Origin: Sorex araneus
Lineage: Eukaryota; Chordata; Mammalia; Eulipotyphla; Soricidae
NCBI RefSeq assembly: GCF_027595985.1
Contig: NW_026570969.1
Coordinates: 1-64,000, forward strand
Direction of reading: 5' to 3'
Length of the DNA: 64,000 nt
Part shown: positions 9,735 to 20,671 of the stretch, in pieces
Layout of the letters: every line of letters begins with the position of its first letter
Position numbering within the stretch: position 1 is the first letter of the stretch
Translations under genes and position numbers: made by a program
The notes under the pieces: generated by a model
The model's input: only the letters and a program-made list of their open reading frames with translations
What the model was told of the DNA's origin: nothing
The model's database searches: none

Positions 9735-9885
9735 GGTAGCCCAGCAGCAAGGATCTGCAAGTACAACCTTGCACCGGCCAACTCAGGGTCAATCCCTGGC
9801 ACCTGCTAGGATCCCCTGAGCACTGTGAAACCACAAACACAGAAATAAGCCTTGAGCACTTCCAGGTATGGCCACCCACCTCCAA
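9735..9885 (+). mobile_element. Old diverged SOR-like SINE
   Basis: Recognisable GGTAGCCCAGCAGCAAGG head, CAACTCAGGGTCAATCCCTG B box and CCCTGAGCACTGTG body; far more diverged than the typical copies. Confidence 0.6.
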
Positions 9886-9895
9886 AAAAAAAAAT

Positions 9896-10040
9896 GTTTT
9901 CCTTGAACCCGGCCAACCCAAGTTCGATTCCCAGCATCCCATATGGTCCCCCGAGCACTGCCAGGAGTCATTCCTGAGTGCATGAGCCAGGAATAAATAA
10001 CCCCTGTGCATTGCCGGGTGTTTTTCAAAAAGAAAAAAAA
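9896..10040 (+). mobile_element. SOR SINE, head-truncated
   Basis: Starts within the head (TTTTCCTTGAACCCGGCC), body complete, unusual GGGTGTTTTTCAAAAAG end. Confidence 0.88.
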
Positions 10041-10165
10041 AGTTTAACAATTTAGTTAAACCCAATAAAACTGCAATATTTTAATTTAAAGAACCACATA
10101 AAAGAATAAACTCTCCTCAAACCCTAATAGCTATGTTTTTCAAGAACAGTGGTTCTATATTTTTT

Positions 10166-10342
10166 TTTTTGCTTTCTTTTTGGGGGGGTCACACCTGCCA
10201 ATGCACAGAGGTTATTCCTGGCTCTGCACTCAGGAATCACCCCCGGGGGTGCTCAGGGGACCCTATGGGATGCTGGGAATCGAACCCGGGTCAGCCGCGT
10301 GCAAGGCAAACGCCCTCCCCGCTGTGCTATTGCTCCAGCCCC
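10166..10342 (-). mobile_element. SOR SINE with target-site duplication
   Basis: Full length; GGTTCTATATTTTTT on both sides (10151 and 10343). Confidence 0.94.
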
Positions 10343-10359
10343 GGTTCTATATTTTTTTC

Positions 10360-10645
10360 AAATGTAGGAGAACTGCTATTTATTCAGCCATTGAGTAAGC
10401 TGATGGAATTAGGCATACACTCCACATTACTTTTTTAATTGAGGATGCTAACTTAATTTTATTAATTATCATTATCATTATTATTATTAATCAATGTGAG
10501 ATACAGTTACAAAGCTTTCCTGTTTAAATGACTGAACACCCAACCCTTCAACACGGTACATTTCCGACCCCCCAAAAAACCCAGTATCCCCCCCATCCCA
10601 CCCCTCCCCCTGCCTCTAAGGCAGACAATCCTCCCCATAGTCTCT
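10360..10645 (-). mobile_element. L1-type 3' end plus AT-rich tail, interrupted
   Basis: Resembles the sequence at 30430-30660 over its whole length, including AACTGCTATTTATTCAGCCA and CACTCCACATTACTTTTTTA. A SOR copy splits it and it resumes at 10818. Confidence 0.55.
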
Positions 10646-10816
10646 TTTTTTTGGGGGGGGGTCACACCTGGCGATGCACAGCGGTTACTCCTGGCTCTGC
10701 ACTCAGGAATCACCCCTGGCGGTGCTCAGGGGACCCTATGGGATGCTGGGAATCGAACCCAGGTCGGCCGCATGCAAGGCAGACGCCCTCCCCGCTGTGC
10801 TAATCACTCCAGCCCC
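10646..10816 (-). mobile_element. SOR SINE with target-site duplication
   Basis: Full length; flanks CTCCCCATAGTCT and CTCCCCATACTCT. Nested in the L1-type fragment. Confidence 0.94.
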
Positions 10817-10897
10817 TCCCCATACTCTTTTATATAGCTTGTTACGAATAGCATAAGAAGTCACACGCTCCTGGAATTCTACAATGTTAGATAATCA

Positions 10898-11078
10898 GGG
10901 GCTGGAGCGATAGCACAGCAGGGAGGGCGTTTGCCTGGCACGCGGCCGACCCGGGTTCGATTCCCAGCATCCCATAGGGTCCCCCGAGCACCGTCAGGAG
11001 TCATTCCTGAGTGCATGAGCCAGGAGTCACCCCTGTGCATCGCCGGGTGGGACCCAAAAAGCAAAAAAAAAAAAAATT
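10898..11078 (+). mobile_element. SOR SINE
   Basis: Full length, GGGTGGGACCCAAAAAGC end with a 14-A tail. Confidence 0.95.
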
Positions 11079-11418
11079 AGAGTCTGGAGAAATCTCTGCA
11101 AGAGTCACTGAGTGGTTCTATTTATTTATTTTTTTTTTCTGTAAGCAAATATCCGTCCCCGTATGCATGCTCTGTGTGTGCAGAATTCGAACGGCTACCG
11201 TTGGTATAACATATACGGGCAAGTGTGCAAGGCACTCGCCTTCCGGGTCGCTGGGAAGAGATTAAGGAGAACCCCCCAGCCCCTGTTGGTCACCCGGCCC
11301 GTACGGGACCTCCCACGCCCCTTCCTCAGAGCCAGCATCGAGCCAGCATCGTGACAGCTGCCCAGGCCCCTGGCAGCCACAGGGGGGGTGCAGAAGAGGC
11401 TTCAGGGTCCGTGCCCAC
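11079..11418. other. ARSH intron downstream of exon 3
   Basis: Non-repetitive except a weak SINE-like head near 11218-11260. Nothing coding recognised. Confidence 0.5.
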
Positions 11419-11542
11419 CTGAGCGGATGGGGTAGCGTCCAGTCAGGAAGGCCGCCCGGCTCGGGGTGCACATGGACGCAGCGGCCAGGTGCTGGGGTCA
11501 GCAGCACGCCCTCGCTGGCCAGGCGGTCGATGTTCGGGGGTG
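11419..11542 (-). pseudogene. ARSH: ARSH coding exon 3 (catalytic Cys motif, frameshifted twice)
   Basis: Acceptor CCCACAG, donor GTGGGC. The homologous ARSL exon is 122 bp; this one is 124 bp. An extra C falls in the C run read at 11540-11536 (before the Asn-Ile-Asp-Arg-Leu segment) and another in the run at 11497-11494 (before the Gln-His-Leu segment). The formylglycine motif C-T-P-S-R is present at 11470-11456 but lies out of the frame set by exon 2. Each frame is recognisable piece by piece, so the exon is otherwise well conserved. Confidence 0.85.
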
Positions 11543-11724
11543 CTGTGGGCAGACGGAGCAAGCGTGAGGGGAAACGCCCGACGTGGGCATCGACCAGGAG
11601 ATGCAGAACACTCCCGGGCACATGTGCGGGGTGGGGGTGGGGGCGGGCGGGAACTGGACGGTGTTTGCAGGAAAATCTGACACGAGGTCCCTCCGTCGGA
11701 GAGAATCTTACTGACCTACTAGGA
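11543..11724. other. ARSH intron upstream of exon 3
   Basis: GC-rich, with a GGGGTGGGGGCGGGCGGG run (11632-11650). Nothing coding recognised. Confidence 0.5.
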
Positions 11725-12079
11725 TGCCTCAGTCAAAAGTCAGACTGTCCAGTTGGGAGGGAGAAGGGGTCACTGTGTCGGGGAGGGTTGGAGGGATGCT
11801 CGGGATGGGAGATGTGTGGTGGTGAGAGTCAACAAAGGACGCACCGTGACAGCCTCTCGGTGTCTGTATTGCAAACCATGATGCCCCAAAGCAGAGAGAG
11901 AGTGTGGGGGAGATTGTCTGCCATGGAGGCAGGGGGAGGGCGGGATGGGCGGACACTGGGGACACGGGGGTGGGGGATGGGCACGGGTGGAGGGATGGGG
12001 GTTCCATCATTGTGTGACTGAAACTCAAACATGGAAGCTTTGTCACTGTAGCTCACAGTGATTCTATAAAAATATATAT
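11725..12079 (+). mobile_element. L1 3' UTR fragment
   Basis: Plus-strand counterpart of the 1040-1860 element: GGTGTCTGTATTGCAAACCA, GATGCCCCAAAG, a short purine tract, a G-rich run and the AAGCTTTGTCACTGTAGCTC / GTGATTCTATAAAAATA end. Confidence 0.65.
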
Positions 12080-12260
12080 AGGGGCCGGAGCAATAGCACA
12101 GCAGGGAGGGCATTTGCCTTGCACACGGCCGGTCCCGGTTCGATCCCCAGCATCCCAAAGGGTCCCCTGAGCACCGCCAGGAGTCATTCCTGAGTGCAGA
12201 GCCAGGAGGAACCCCTGAGCATCGCCGGGTGGGACCCGAAAAGCCAAAAAAAAAAAAAAA
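12080..12260 (+). mobile_element. SOR SINE at an L1 tail
   Basis: Full length, inserted exactly at the end of the L1-type element; A tail 12246-12260. Confidence 0.95.
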
Positions 12261-12397
12261 GTTCCAAGCACTGCTGCAGTAAGGGCTGTGGAACTAGGAG
12301 TTAGGCGGGGTTGGAGGAAGATTGTGTTTTCTCAGCAACCTCCACTGTTCCTCACTGTGGGGTCTGTTTAGCCTTCTGCAGGGGCTGGAAATGCAGG

Positions 12398-12450
12398 TTC
12401 ATGTGTGTGTGTGTGTGTGTGTAACACACACACACACACACACACACACA
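12398..12450. repeat. (TG)n joined to (CA)n
   Basis: About 24 bp of TG followed directly by about 28 bp of CA around a short TAACA centre, forming a perfect inverted repeat able to fold into a hairpin. Confidence 0.95.
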
Positions 12451-12478
12451 AAGGAGAGAAGACAGGGTTGTTTCTGAT

Positions 12479-12654
12479 TTTTTTTTTTCCTTTTTGGGTC
12501 CCACCCGGCGATGCTCAGGGGTCACTCCTGGCTCATGCACTCAGGAATGACTCCTGGCGGTGCTCGGGGGGACCCTATGGGATGCTGGGATTTGAACCCG
12601 GGTCGTCCGAGTGCCAGGCAAACGCCCTCCCCGCGGGGCTCTCGCTCCAGCCCC
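12479..12654 (-). mobile_element. SOR SINE next to ARSH exon 2
   Basis: Full length, ending 25 bp from the exon 2 donor site. Confidence 0.95.
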
Positions 12655-12678
12655 CGGGGTCGACTCCGATGTCCTTAC

Positions 12679-12828
12679 CTCATTGTGTGGTTCCCGTAGC
12701 AGCACAAATCCCCGATGCCCAAGTCGTCGGCCATTAACAGCACAATATTGGGTCTGGTGTTCCTGCTCGTCGTGACCCCATGGGCGCCCGCAACCCAGCA
12801 CCACAAGGATACAAACAGCCAGGGGCTC
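12679..12828 (-). CDS. ARSH: ARSH coding exon 2 (signal peptide end and metal-binding Asp pair)
   Basis: 150 bp, acceptor CCTTGCAG, donor GTAAGG, entered one base before a codon and left after two (CAC ACA ATG AG). It encodes a hydrophobic stretch (SPWLFVSLWCWVAGAHG) that suits a signal-peptide core, then [13 protein letters not shown] with the Asp-Asp pair that binds the active-site calcium in sulfatases, then GDLCCYGN, the Cys-Cys form I associate with ARSH. No lesion in this exon. The upstream start exon was not identified; the frame stays open upstream of the acceptor, so an alternative start within this exon cannot be excluded. Confidence 0.88.
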
Positions 12829-13120
12829 CTGCAAGGTGGGGGTGGGGAGAGGAGGCAGAACAACCAACAGACACCATCAGCCAACCGGCATCGAGTGACA
12901 CACCAACCGCCCCGTGGAGTTGTGTGGGTGCCTTGCTCTTGTTTCAGTCCCGTTTTCACAGACCAACGTCACAACAGCGGGACTGGGCTCGACACGTATG
13001 GCGAGATTCAGTACAGCAGAGGGCTCCGGGGAGGAACAAGACACGACTGACACGGAGTCCCAGGTGCCCGGTCTCTGCGTGAAGTCTAGACACCGGGGCC
13101 CAGGGTCAGAGCACAGTGGG
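12829..13120. other. Sequence upstream of ARSH exon 2
   Basis: Includes the C-rich acceptor tract of exon 2. An ARSH start exon should lie upstream, but I could not identify one here or further right. Confidence 0.5.
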
Positions 13121-13260
13121 GACGGCGTCCACTGGGCAGGGGGATGTAACTGGATCCCCGGTACAGCACGTGGTCCCCTGAGTCCAGGCGGGAGGGAGTC
13201 CTGGGTGCAGAGCCAGGAAAAAGCCCTGTGTCCTGCTGGGTGTGGCCTGAAGGATAAGGG
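13121..13260 (+). mobile_element. Old diverged SOR-like SINE
   Basis: Body and end recognisable (GTGGTCCCCTGAGTCCAGG; GGGTGCAGAGCCAGG; CTGGGTGTGGCC) and the tail passes into the GGAA array. Confidence 0.65.
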
Positions 13261-14710
13261 AAGGACGGGAAGAAAAGAGGGAGGGAAAGGAGGGAAGGAA
13301 GGAAAGGAGGGAAGGAAGGAAGGAAGGAAGGAAGGAAGGAAGGAAGGAAGGAAGGAAGGAAGGAAGGAAGGAAGGAAGGAAGGAGGAAGGAAGGAAGGAA
13401 GGAAGGAAGGAAGGAAGGAAGGAAGGAAGGAAGGAAGGAAGGAAGGAAGGAAGGAAGGAAGGATGGAAGGAAGGACGGAAGGAAAGAGGGAAAGGAGGGC
13501 AGGAAGGAAAGGAGGGAAGGAAGGAAAGAAGGAAGGGAGGGAGGAAGGGAGGAATGAAGGGAGGGAAGAAGAAAGGAAAACAGGAAGAAAGAAAATAGAA
13601 AGAGAGGAAGGAAGGAAGGAAGGAAGGAAAGAAGGAAGGAAGGAAGGAAGGAAGGAAGGAAGGAAGGAAGGAAGGAAGGAAGGAAGGAAGGAAGGAAGGA
13701 AGGAAGGGGAGAAAGCAAAAAAGAGAGAAAAAGAAATGAAAGAAGGAAGGAATGAACTAATGAAAAAGGGGAGAGAAGTCAAGGAAGGCAGGGAAGATAG
13801 AAAAAGAGGGAGGGAGGGAGGAAGGGAAGAATGAAGAAAGGGAAGAAGAAAGGAAAAGAGGAAGGAAGAAAATAGAAAGAGAGGAAGGAAGGAGGGAAGG
13901 AAGGAAGGAAGGAAGGAAGGAAGGAAGGAAGGAAGGAAGGAAGGAAGGAAGGGAGAAAGGGAGAAAGAGAAATGAAAGAAAGAAGGAATGAACTAATGAA
14001 AAAGGGGAGAGAAGTCAAGGAAGGCAGGGAAGATAGAAAAATGGGAGGAATGAAGGGAGGGAAAGAAGGAAGAGAAGGAAGGAAGGACAGAGGGAGAGAG
14101 AAGGGGAGAAGGAGGAAATAGAGAAGAGAAGAAGAATGAGGAAGGGGAAAGAGGGAGAAACAGAGAGGAAGGAAGAAAAGAAGAAAGGAAAGAAAGAAGA
14201 AAAGAAGAGGGAGGAAGGAAGGAAGGAAGGAAGGAAGGAAGGAAGGAAGGAAGGAAGGAAGGAAGGAAGGAAGGAAGGAAGGAAGGAAAAATATAGGAAG
14301 GAAGGGAAGGAAGAAAGGAAGGAAGGAAGAAAGGAAGGAAGGAAAAATAGAGGACGGAAGCGAAGGAAGAAAGGAAGGAAGAAAGGAAGGAAGGAAGGAA
14401 GGAAGGAAGGAAGGAAGGAAGGAAGGAAGGAAGGAAGGAAGGAAGGAAAAATAGAGGAAGGAAGGGAAGAAAGGAAGGAAGGAAGGAAGGAAGGAAGGAA
14501 GGAAGGAAGGAAGGAAGGAAGGAAGGAAGGAAGGAAGGAAAAATGGAGGAAGTAAGGGAAGGAGGGAGGAACATGGAGGGAGAGAGGGAGGGAAGGAGAG
14601 GAGGGAGGGAGGGAGAAAGGAGGAGAAAGGAGAAGGAGAAGGAGGAAGGGGAGGAGGAGGAGGAGGAGGGGGAGGAGGGGGAGGAGGAGGGGGAGGAGGA
14701 CGGGAAGGGA
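13261..14710. repeat. (GGAA)n mega-microsatellite with higher-order duplication
   Basis: About 1.45 kb of GGAA repeats with GGAAAAATAGAGGAAGGAAG-type interruptions. A composite block (GGAAAGGAAAACAGGAAGAA ... GAAATGAAAGAAGGAAGGAA ... AAGGCAGGGAAGATAGAAAA) appears at about 13570-13805 and again at 13835-14040, so larger segments have duplicated within the array. Long apparent reading frames here are repeat translations. Confidence 0.97.
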
Positions 14711-14995
14711 GAGCACCCCTGTTCCTCCCCCACCGCCTGGCCCACCTGAGGCTGCCCCTGCCTGTCAAGGGAAGCCACAGCTGCTTGCTAGAGCCCTGGA
14801 GAGCCGTGGGCGGGCGACACTCATTAGGGCCCTTTTATTGGAGTCCAGCGAGGGCACCTGCCCCACCCAGGGTGCCCAGGACCCTCAATTTACCACAAAC
14901 CGCAGGGGTGCCGCGGAGGTTTCACCTGGGGGCGGGAGCCGCACCTCTGACAAGGATGAATAGCAGCAGTTTATGGGGCTCCTGTGTCCCCCCAG

Positions 14996-14999
<4 letters not shown>
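14711..14999. other. Intergenic sequence, nothing recognised
   Basis: GC-rich stretch between the GGAA array and a CA repeat; no exon or repeat family recognised. Confidence 0.5.

Positions 15000-15041
<42 letters not shown>
14996..15041. repeat. (CA)n microsatellite
   Basis: About 22 CA units. Confidence 0.98.
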
Positions 15042-15044
<3 letters not shown>

Positions 15045-15263
15045 GTGCCCTCACTGGCCTTACAGCTAATGAGCCCCACCACCGCCTGCTTTATGGGGCA
15101 GGGAATAGGGGGTCAGAGGGGTGAAGGTACTTCCACGGGGCTGGTGAAATGCAGGGGAAGGGCCTGGGGACCAGGTCCTGGCTGGCAGGGGTGCGTCTGT
15201 TCCCCGTATCTGTTCCCGGGACCCTCCCCACCTGTTGGGCCTCTGGAAAGAACCTCCAAGGTG

Positions 15264-15350
15264 CGCTGGAGGGAGAGCACGGGGTTGGGGGGGGAGACAC
15301 TGGCTTTGCACGGAGAAGAGTTCGGTTCGATGCCAGGCACCCCATAGGAG
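15264..15350 (+). mobile_element. Old SOR-like SINE head
   Basis: GCGCTGGAGGGAGAGCAC head, GTTCGGTTCGATGCC B box and CACCCCATAGGA, after which it passes into the G-rich array. Confidence 0.7.
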
Positions 15351-16428
15351 GGGAAGGGGAGGGAAGGGCTAGGGAAAGGAAGGGAAGGGGAGGAGAGGGA
15401 GGGGAAGAGAAGGGAAGGGGAGAGAAAAGAAGGGGAAGAGAAGGGGAGGGGAGGGGAGGGGAAGGAAGGGGAGGGGAGGGGAGGGGAGGGGAGGGAAGGG
15501 AAGGGAAGCGAAGGGAAGGAGAAGAAAGGGGATGGAAGGGGAGGGGAGGGAAGGGAAGGGGAGGGGAGGGGAAGGAAGGGGAACGGAGGGGAGGGAAGGG
15601 AAGGGAAGGAGAGGAAAGGGGAGGGAAGGGGAGGGGAGGGGAGGGAAGGGAAGGGAAGGGGAGGGGAGGGAGGGAAGGGAAGGGAAGGGGAGGGGAGGGA
15701 GTGGAGGGGAGGGGAGAGGAGGGGAGGGGAGAGGAGGGAAGGGAAAGGGAGGAAAGGGTAGGAAAGGGGAGGGAAGGGGAGAGAAGAGGAGGGAAGGGAA
15801 GGAGAGGGGAGGGAAGGGGAGGGGAGGGAAGGGGAGAAAAGGGGAGGGAAGGGAAGGGGAGGGGAGGGAAGGGGAGAGAAGGGGAGGGAAGGGAAGGGGA
15901 GGGGAGGGAAGGGGAGAAAAGGGGAGGGAAGGGAAGGGGAGGGGAGGGAAGGGGAGAGAAGGAGAGGGAAGGGAAGGGGAGGGGAGGGAAGGGTAGGGGA
16001 GGGAAGGAGTGTGGAAGGGAGGGAGGGGAGGGGAGGGAAGGAGTGTGGAAGAGAGGAGAGGAGAGGAGAGGAGAGGAGAGGAGAGGAGAGGAGAGGAGAG
16101 GAGAGGAGAGGAGAGGAGAGGAGAGGAGAGGAGAGGAGAGGAGAGGAGAGGGGAGGGGAGGGGAGGGGAGGGGAGGGAAGAGGAGGGGAGGAGAGGGAAG
16201 AGGAGGGGAGGGAAGAGGAGGGGAGAGGAGGGGAGGGGAGGGAAGAGGAGGGGAGGGGAGGGAAGAGGAGGGGAGAGGAGGGGAGGGGAGGGAAGGGACG
16301 GGAAGGGGAGGGAAGGGAAGGGAAGGGAAGGGAAGGGAAGGGAAGGGAAGGGAAGGGAAGGGAAGGGAAGGGAAGGGAAGGGAAGGGAAGGGAAGGGAAG
16401 GGAAGGGAAGGGAAGGGAAGGGAGAGTT
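15348..16428. repeat. G-rich (GGGGA/GGGAA/GGAGA)n array
   Basis: About 1.08 kb of pure purine in three zones: mixed GGGGA/GGGAA (15348-16050), (GGAGA)n (16052-16150), mixed (16150-16310), then (GGGAA)n (16310-16425). The plus strand is continuously rich in runs of three or four G, so G-quadruplex or triplex potential is high. Confidence 0.97.
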
Positions 16429-16664
16429 GTGGCCCCAAACACACAGGCCCAAGGAGCAGGTTCCCTGTGGCAGGCTGGCCCCCCTCTCCCCTGCTCCCCT
16501 TTGAAGGCTGCCCTGTAATTGTCCGGCCTGTCTGAGCCGGGCCCCTGCCTGCCCCTTCATTACGGGCGGCCTTTCATCCTCCCCTCCAGACGGAGTGACG
16601 CAACCCGTCTCACACCCTAGGCTTGGCCTGCCGCCCTCACAGCAAGCACGGTCACAGCACCACA
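16429..16664. other. Intergenic sequence, nothing recognised
   Basis: Non-repetitive GC-rich sequence between two simple repeats. Confidence 0.5.
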
Positions 16665-16665
16665 A

Positions 16666-16667
<2 letters not shown>

Positions 16668-16715
<48 letters not shown>
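16668..16715. repeat. (CA)n microsatellite
   Basis: About 23 CA units. Confidence 0.98.
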
Positions 16716-16716
<1 letters not shown>

Positions 16717-17142
16717 AGGTACCCGCAGGTTGGAAACGCACAATATGGGACCCGGGTGGTGGCACCAAGCCCCTGCGTGCCTTGGGGTCGTCCCCCAAAG
16801 GCCGCCCCAGCCTGGCTGTTCCTTAGAACATCCTTCCTCCCGGCCAACGTTCCCCCGAGCACCAACAACGGCTAAGAAGCTTGTTCTGGTCCAACTGAGG
16901 CAGAACCGCCAGTTTCCTGAGCTCTGAACGCCACCCCCCCGACTCTCTCCCTGCCCCCCCCACGCCCCCAGCCTCCCCCCGGGGTGTGGGAGGGTCATAT
17001 GCCCAAACACCAAACAGGCAGCTGTGGATTTGAGAGGGGGGTGCAGAGATGGGACGGAACAGAGATTCTCTACTCCCCTGTGACCAGCCTTTCGGGAAAA
17101 TAGTTGCACAGCATTTTGCAAAAAATAAAAAAAAACTAGAAG
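16716..17142. other. Intergenic sequence, nothing recognised
   Basis: Non-repetitive, with C-rich runs near 16930-16980; no exon recognised. Confidence 0.5.
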
Positions 17143-17338
17143 GGGGCTGGAGAGATAGCACAGCGGGGAGGGCATTGGCCTTGCACGCAGCCGACCCGGG
17201 TTCAAATCCCAGCATCCCATAGGGTCCCCTGAGCACCGCCAGGAGTCATTCCTGAGTGCAGAGCCAGGAGTGACCCCTGTGCATCACCAGGTGTGACCCA
17301 AAAAGCAAATAATAAATAAATAAACAAATAAATAAAAG
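17143..17338 (+). mobile_element. SOR SINE with (AAAT)n tail
   Basis: Full length; tail AATAAATAAATAAACAAATA. Confidence 0.95.
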
Positions 17339-17519
17339 GGGAATGAAAGAAAGCGAAATTCCACCTGTGGGATGGGTGCCAAGGGTGCAGGGAAAAATCT
17401 GAGATCAGGGCAGCCTGGAGGTGACACCCAGGAGAGGCTTACTCAGATCTGAAGTGGAATCCTGCGTGAAAACTTTCTCCACCCATGGACCGTTCAGGAA
17501 GAAACTCACCCCTGATCAG
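17339..17519. other. Intergenic sequence, nothing recognised
   Basis: Short unique stretch. Confidence 0.5.
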
Positions 17520-18993
17520 TCACCGTGACAGAGAGGTGAGGGGTTGAAGGATGGAAAGACAGAAAGATAGATACATACAGGCATAATAGATCGATAAACA
17601 GATGGGTAAACGCAGACAGGCGGTAGATCAGGAGACAGATGAAGAGATGGAGGGAGAGGCAATTTGTAAATATTAATGTATTGATGATCAATGGTGATTA
17701 GATGGATTAGGTAGATGTATACAGAGATATGAAGATGGGTGATTGATAGGTTATATGGATATGGTAATATGAGGATGGATAATGGATGGATGATACCTAG
17801 ATGATGGATGTATAGGCGAGTAATTACAAATCTTGATAGATAAATGATGGAAAGATGATTTATAGATAATCAATGGATGGATAGACAGATTGTTAGATAA
17901 ATAACAGGAAGTTGAGCGAATTCATGGATAGACAATGATTGGATATGTAGTACAAAGATAATAGATGGTGGATGGATGGGTGGATGGGTGGATGGATGGA
18001 TGGATGGATGGGTGGATGGATGCATGGGTGGGTGGATGGATGCATGGGTGGGTGGGTGGATGGATGGGTGGATGGATGGATGGGTGGGTGGATGGGTGGG
18101 TGGACGGGTGGATGGGTGGATGGGTAGATGGGTGGATGCACGGACGGATGGACGGACGGACGGATGGATGGATGGATGGATGGATGGATGGATGGATGGA
18201 TGGATGGATTGCCTGATGGATGAGTGGGTGGACAGGTGGACAGGTGAATGGGTGGATGGGCAGATGGACTGATGGATGGGTGGATGGACAGGTCGACAGG
18301 TGGATGGGCAAATGGGCAGATGGATGGATGGATTGACGAATGGACGAATGGATGGATGGATGGATGGATGGATGGATGGATGGATGGATGGATGGACGAG
18401 TGGGTGGGTGGGTGGATGGATAGATGGATGGGTGGGTGGGTGGGTGGATGGGCGGATGGATGAATGGATGGATGGATGGACTGATGGACCAGTGAGTGGG
18501 TGGGTGGATGCATAGATGAATGGGTGGGTGGGTGGATGGATAATGTATGGATGGTAGATGGATGGATTAATGATAGATCAATAGGTGTGTGGATGCATAA
18601 TGGATAAAAGACAAATAGCTGGGTGAAAGGATAGAGATAAAGCTGATTATTGATAGTTAATGGGTGGATAGATGGATCAGTAGATCATAGATGATGGACA
18701 GACAGATGATAAAAGTTGGATGAATTCTTGGATGGATACGTAATGAACAGAGACATCGCCGATATATTATGAATACAAGAAGGATGACGGGCAGGAAACT
18801 CGATGGGTAATGGGTAGGTGAATGGATGGATAATTGATACATCCCTGGATGTAGAGTTAATAGACGATAGTTAGTAGGTAGACAGTAGGTAATGGATGGA
18901 TAGATAGAGTTATAGATGGTAGACGACGGACTGACGGATGAAAACTGAATGGACTGATGGATCAATACACAGAGGTAAAGAAGATAGATAATA
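17520..18993. repeat. (GGAT)n array with degenerate flanks
   Basis: Core at about 17965-18540 is nearly pure GGAT with GGGT, GGAC and GCAT variants; both sides decay into GATAGA/GATGGATAG-type sequence. The array resumes weakly at 19183-19400 after a SINE. Confidence 0.95.
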
Positions 18994-19170
18994 GGGGCTG
19001 GGGCGATAGCACAGCGGGGAGGGCATTTGTCTTGCACGCAGCCGACCCGGGTTCGATTCCCAGCATCCCATGTGGTCCCCTGAGCACGGCCAGGGGTAAT
19101 TCCTGAGTGCAGAGCCAGGAGTAACCCCTGAGCATCGCTGGGTGTGACCCAAAAAGCAAAAAAAAAAAAA
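18994..19170 (+). mobile_element. SOR SINE inside the GGAT-derived tract
   Basis: Full length; target duplication AGATAGATAATA on both sides (18982 and 19170). Confidence 0.95.
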
Positions 19171-19399
19171 GATAGATAATAGATACGCGAATGGACAGAT
19201 GGACGATCGATGTATAGAAAGACGGTGCATTCATAATGAATGGGAAAGGCGGATGGATGGGTAGATGGATAATAACGTATCTGAGATGGGTGGTGGGTAG
19301 TGAGTGATGTGTAGGGGATACGGATGATGGGTCATTGATACATGATGCATACATGTGGATATAAATGTTGGTGGATGGACGGATGACGGCTGGAGGGAT

Positions 19400-20163
19400 A
19401 ATGCGGACAGATGACGAATCCTTCACTCATACACAGAGACGGGTGACACGGATTCTGCTCGCAGAGTGGGGTGGGTGGGTTATGAGCCTGCAGAGGCCGG
19501 ATTTCCACCCTCACGGGCGGACACACACAGCCGGCAAGGATTTCCGGGGAGGGCTGCCCTGTTCACTGCCCGCTCCCAGGAAGACACTCCTTGCTAACCT
19601 CTTGTTAGTGGACAAAATCTGCACATCCACGCCGACTCCTTTAACCAGAGTCCCAAGAGAGAGTCTATAGGATGCTCTCAAGGGGCCACGAGAGTCCCAC
19701 TTTCTCAGCCCGCCCAGCCCAGCCGCTGCGTCTCTATGATAATTATTTGAACAAATTGATAGTTGCACCCCAGCCACTTCTTCCTGGCCCACCTTGCCTC
19801 CTCTTCCCTCCTGGAACTTGCGTTTGGGCCTCATGACACACCCCTCCGACATTCAGAAAGGCTCTAAAGGGATTCCCGTAAATTCCCGAACGTCCTCCAG
19901 GCTTAGGACATTATAGGGTCACCGATGGCCCTTGGAAATCACCTTGATCCCAGCACGTGAAGGACCCTGAACGTCTGGGTGGAAATGTGGTGGTCACTTA
20001 ACCCACGTTCTTCCTCCTGCTCGCCATTCGAACAGACACAAAAGCCAGTTTGTCCCTGTGGGGGGGGCGGGGGGGTCAGAGCTGGGGTCAACCCCAGCTT
20101 CCATTACTGGTGGGGGTGAGGGAGTGTAAATTATACCCATGATGAAGACAAAGTGCATCAAAA
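19400..20163. other. Intergenic sequence, nothing recognised
   Basis: About 760 bp of ordinary-composition sequence without a recognised repeat family or exon. Confidence 0.5.
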
Positions 20164-20180
20164 GGAAAGTGTGGCTTTTA

Positions 20181-20361
20181 TTTTATTATTATTTTTTCTT
20201 TTTGGGTTCCACCCGGCGATGCTCAGGGGTCACCCCTGGCTCATGCACTCAGGAATGACTCCTGGTGATGCTCGGGGGACCCTATGGGATGCTGGGATTC
20301 AAACCCGGGTTGGCCGAGTGCAAGGCAAACGCCCTCCCCGCTGTGCTATCACTCCAGCCCC
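20181..20361 (-). mobile_element. SOR SINE with target-site duplication
   Basis: Full length; GGAAAGTGTGGCTTTTA at 20164-20180 and 20362-20378. Confidence 0.96.
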
Positions 20362-20419
20362 GGAAAGTGTGGCTTTTAAATGAGGAATAATTTATTCTGC
20401 TGTCTATCTGTCTCTGGTT

Positions 20420-20610
20420 CTCTGTAATAGGTAGCCTGCAGAACCTGGGAATACAGCAGGGAAGGCGTTTGCTTTGTGCCGGGCTAACCCAGATGGCATC
20501 CCCGACATCCCACAGAGTTCCCGAGGCACCACCTGCAATTATTCCTCAGCAGAGAAGCAGGAGTGAGCTCGGAGCACTCTTGATTGAGCCCCCATCCCCC
20601 GAACACAATA
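20420..20610 (+). mobile_element. Old diverged SOR-like SINE
   Basis: CAGCAGGGAAGGCGTTTGC, CATCCCACAGAGTTCCCGAG and GAGCACTCTTGATTGAGCC are weak matches to head, body and end. Confidence 0.6.
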
Positions 20611-20671
20611 AATAAGGCAATAAAATAGCAAAGCCAGATCAGAGAGAATAAGCTAGATAATCTGATCGAAA

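Noticed and set aside
13779-14768. Very long Ser/Phe/Pro/Leu reading frames on the minus strand
   Set aside because: They translate the (TTCC)n strand of the GGAA array; any long GGAA tract without stops gives such frames in all three phases.
15091-17220. A 709-codon frame on the minus strand and long Gly/Glu/Arg frames on the plus strand
   Set aside because: Produced by the G-rich array plus flanking SINE and CA repeats; no domain and no conserved start.
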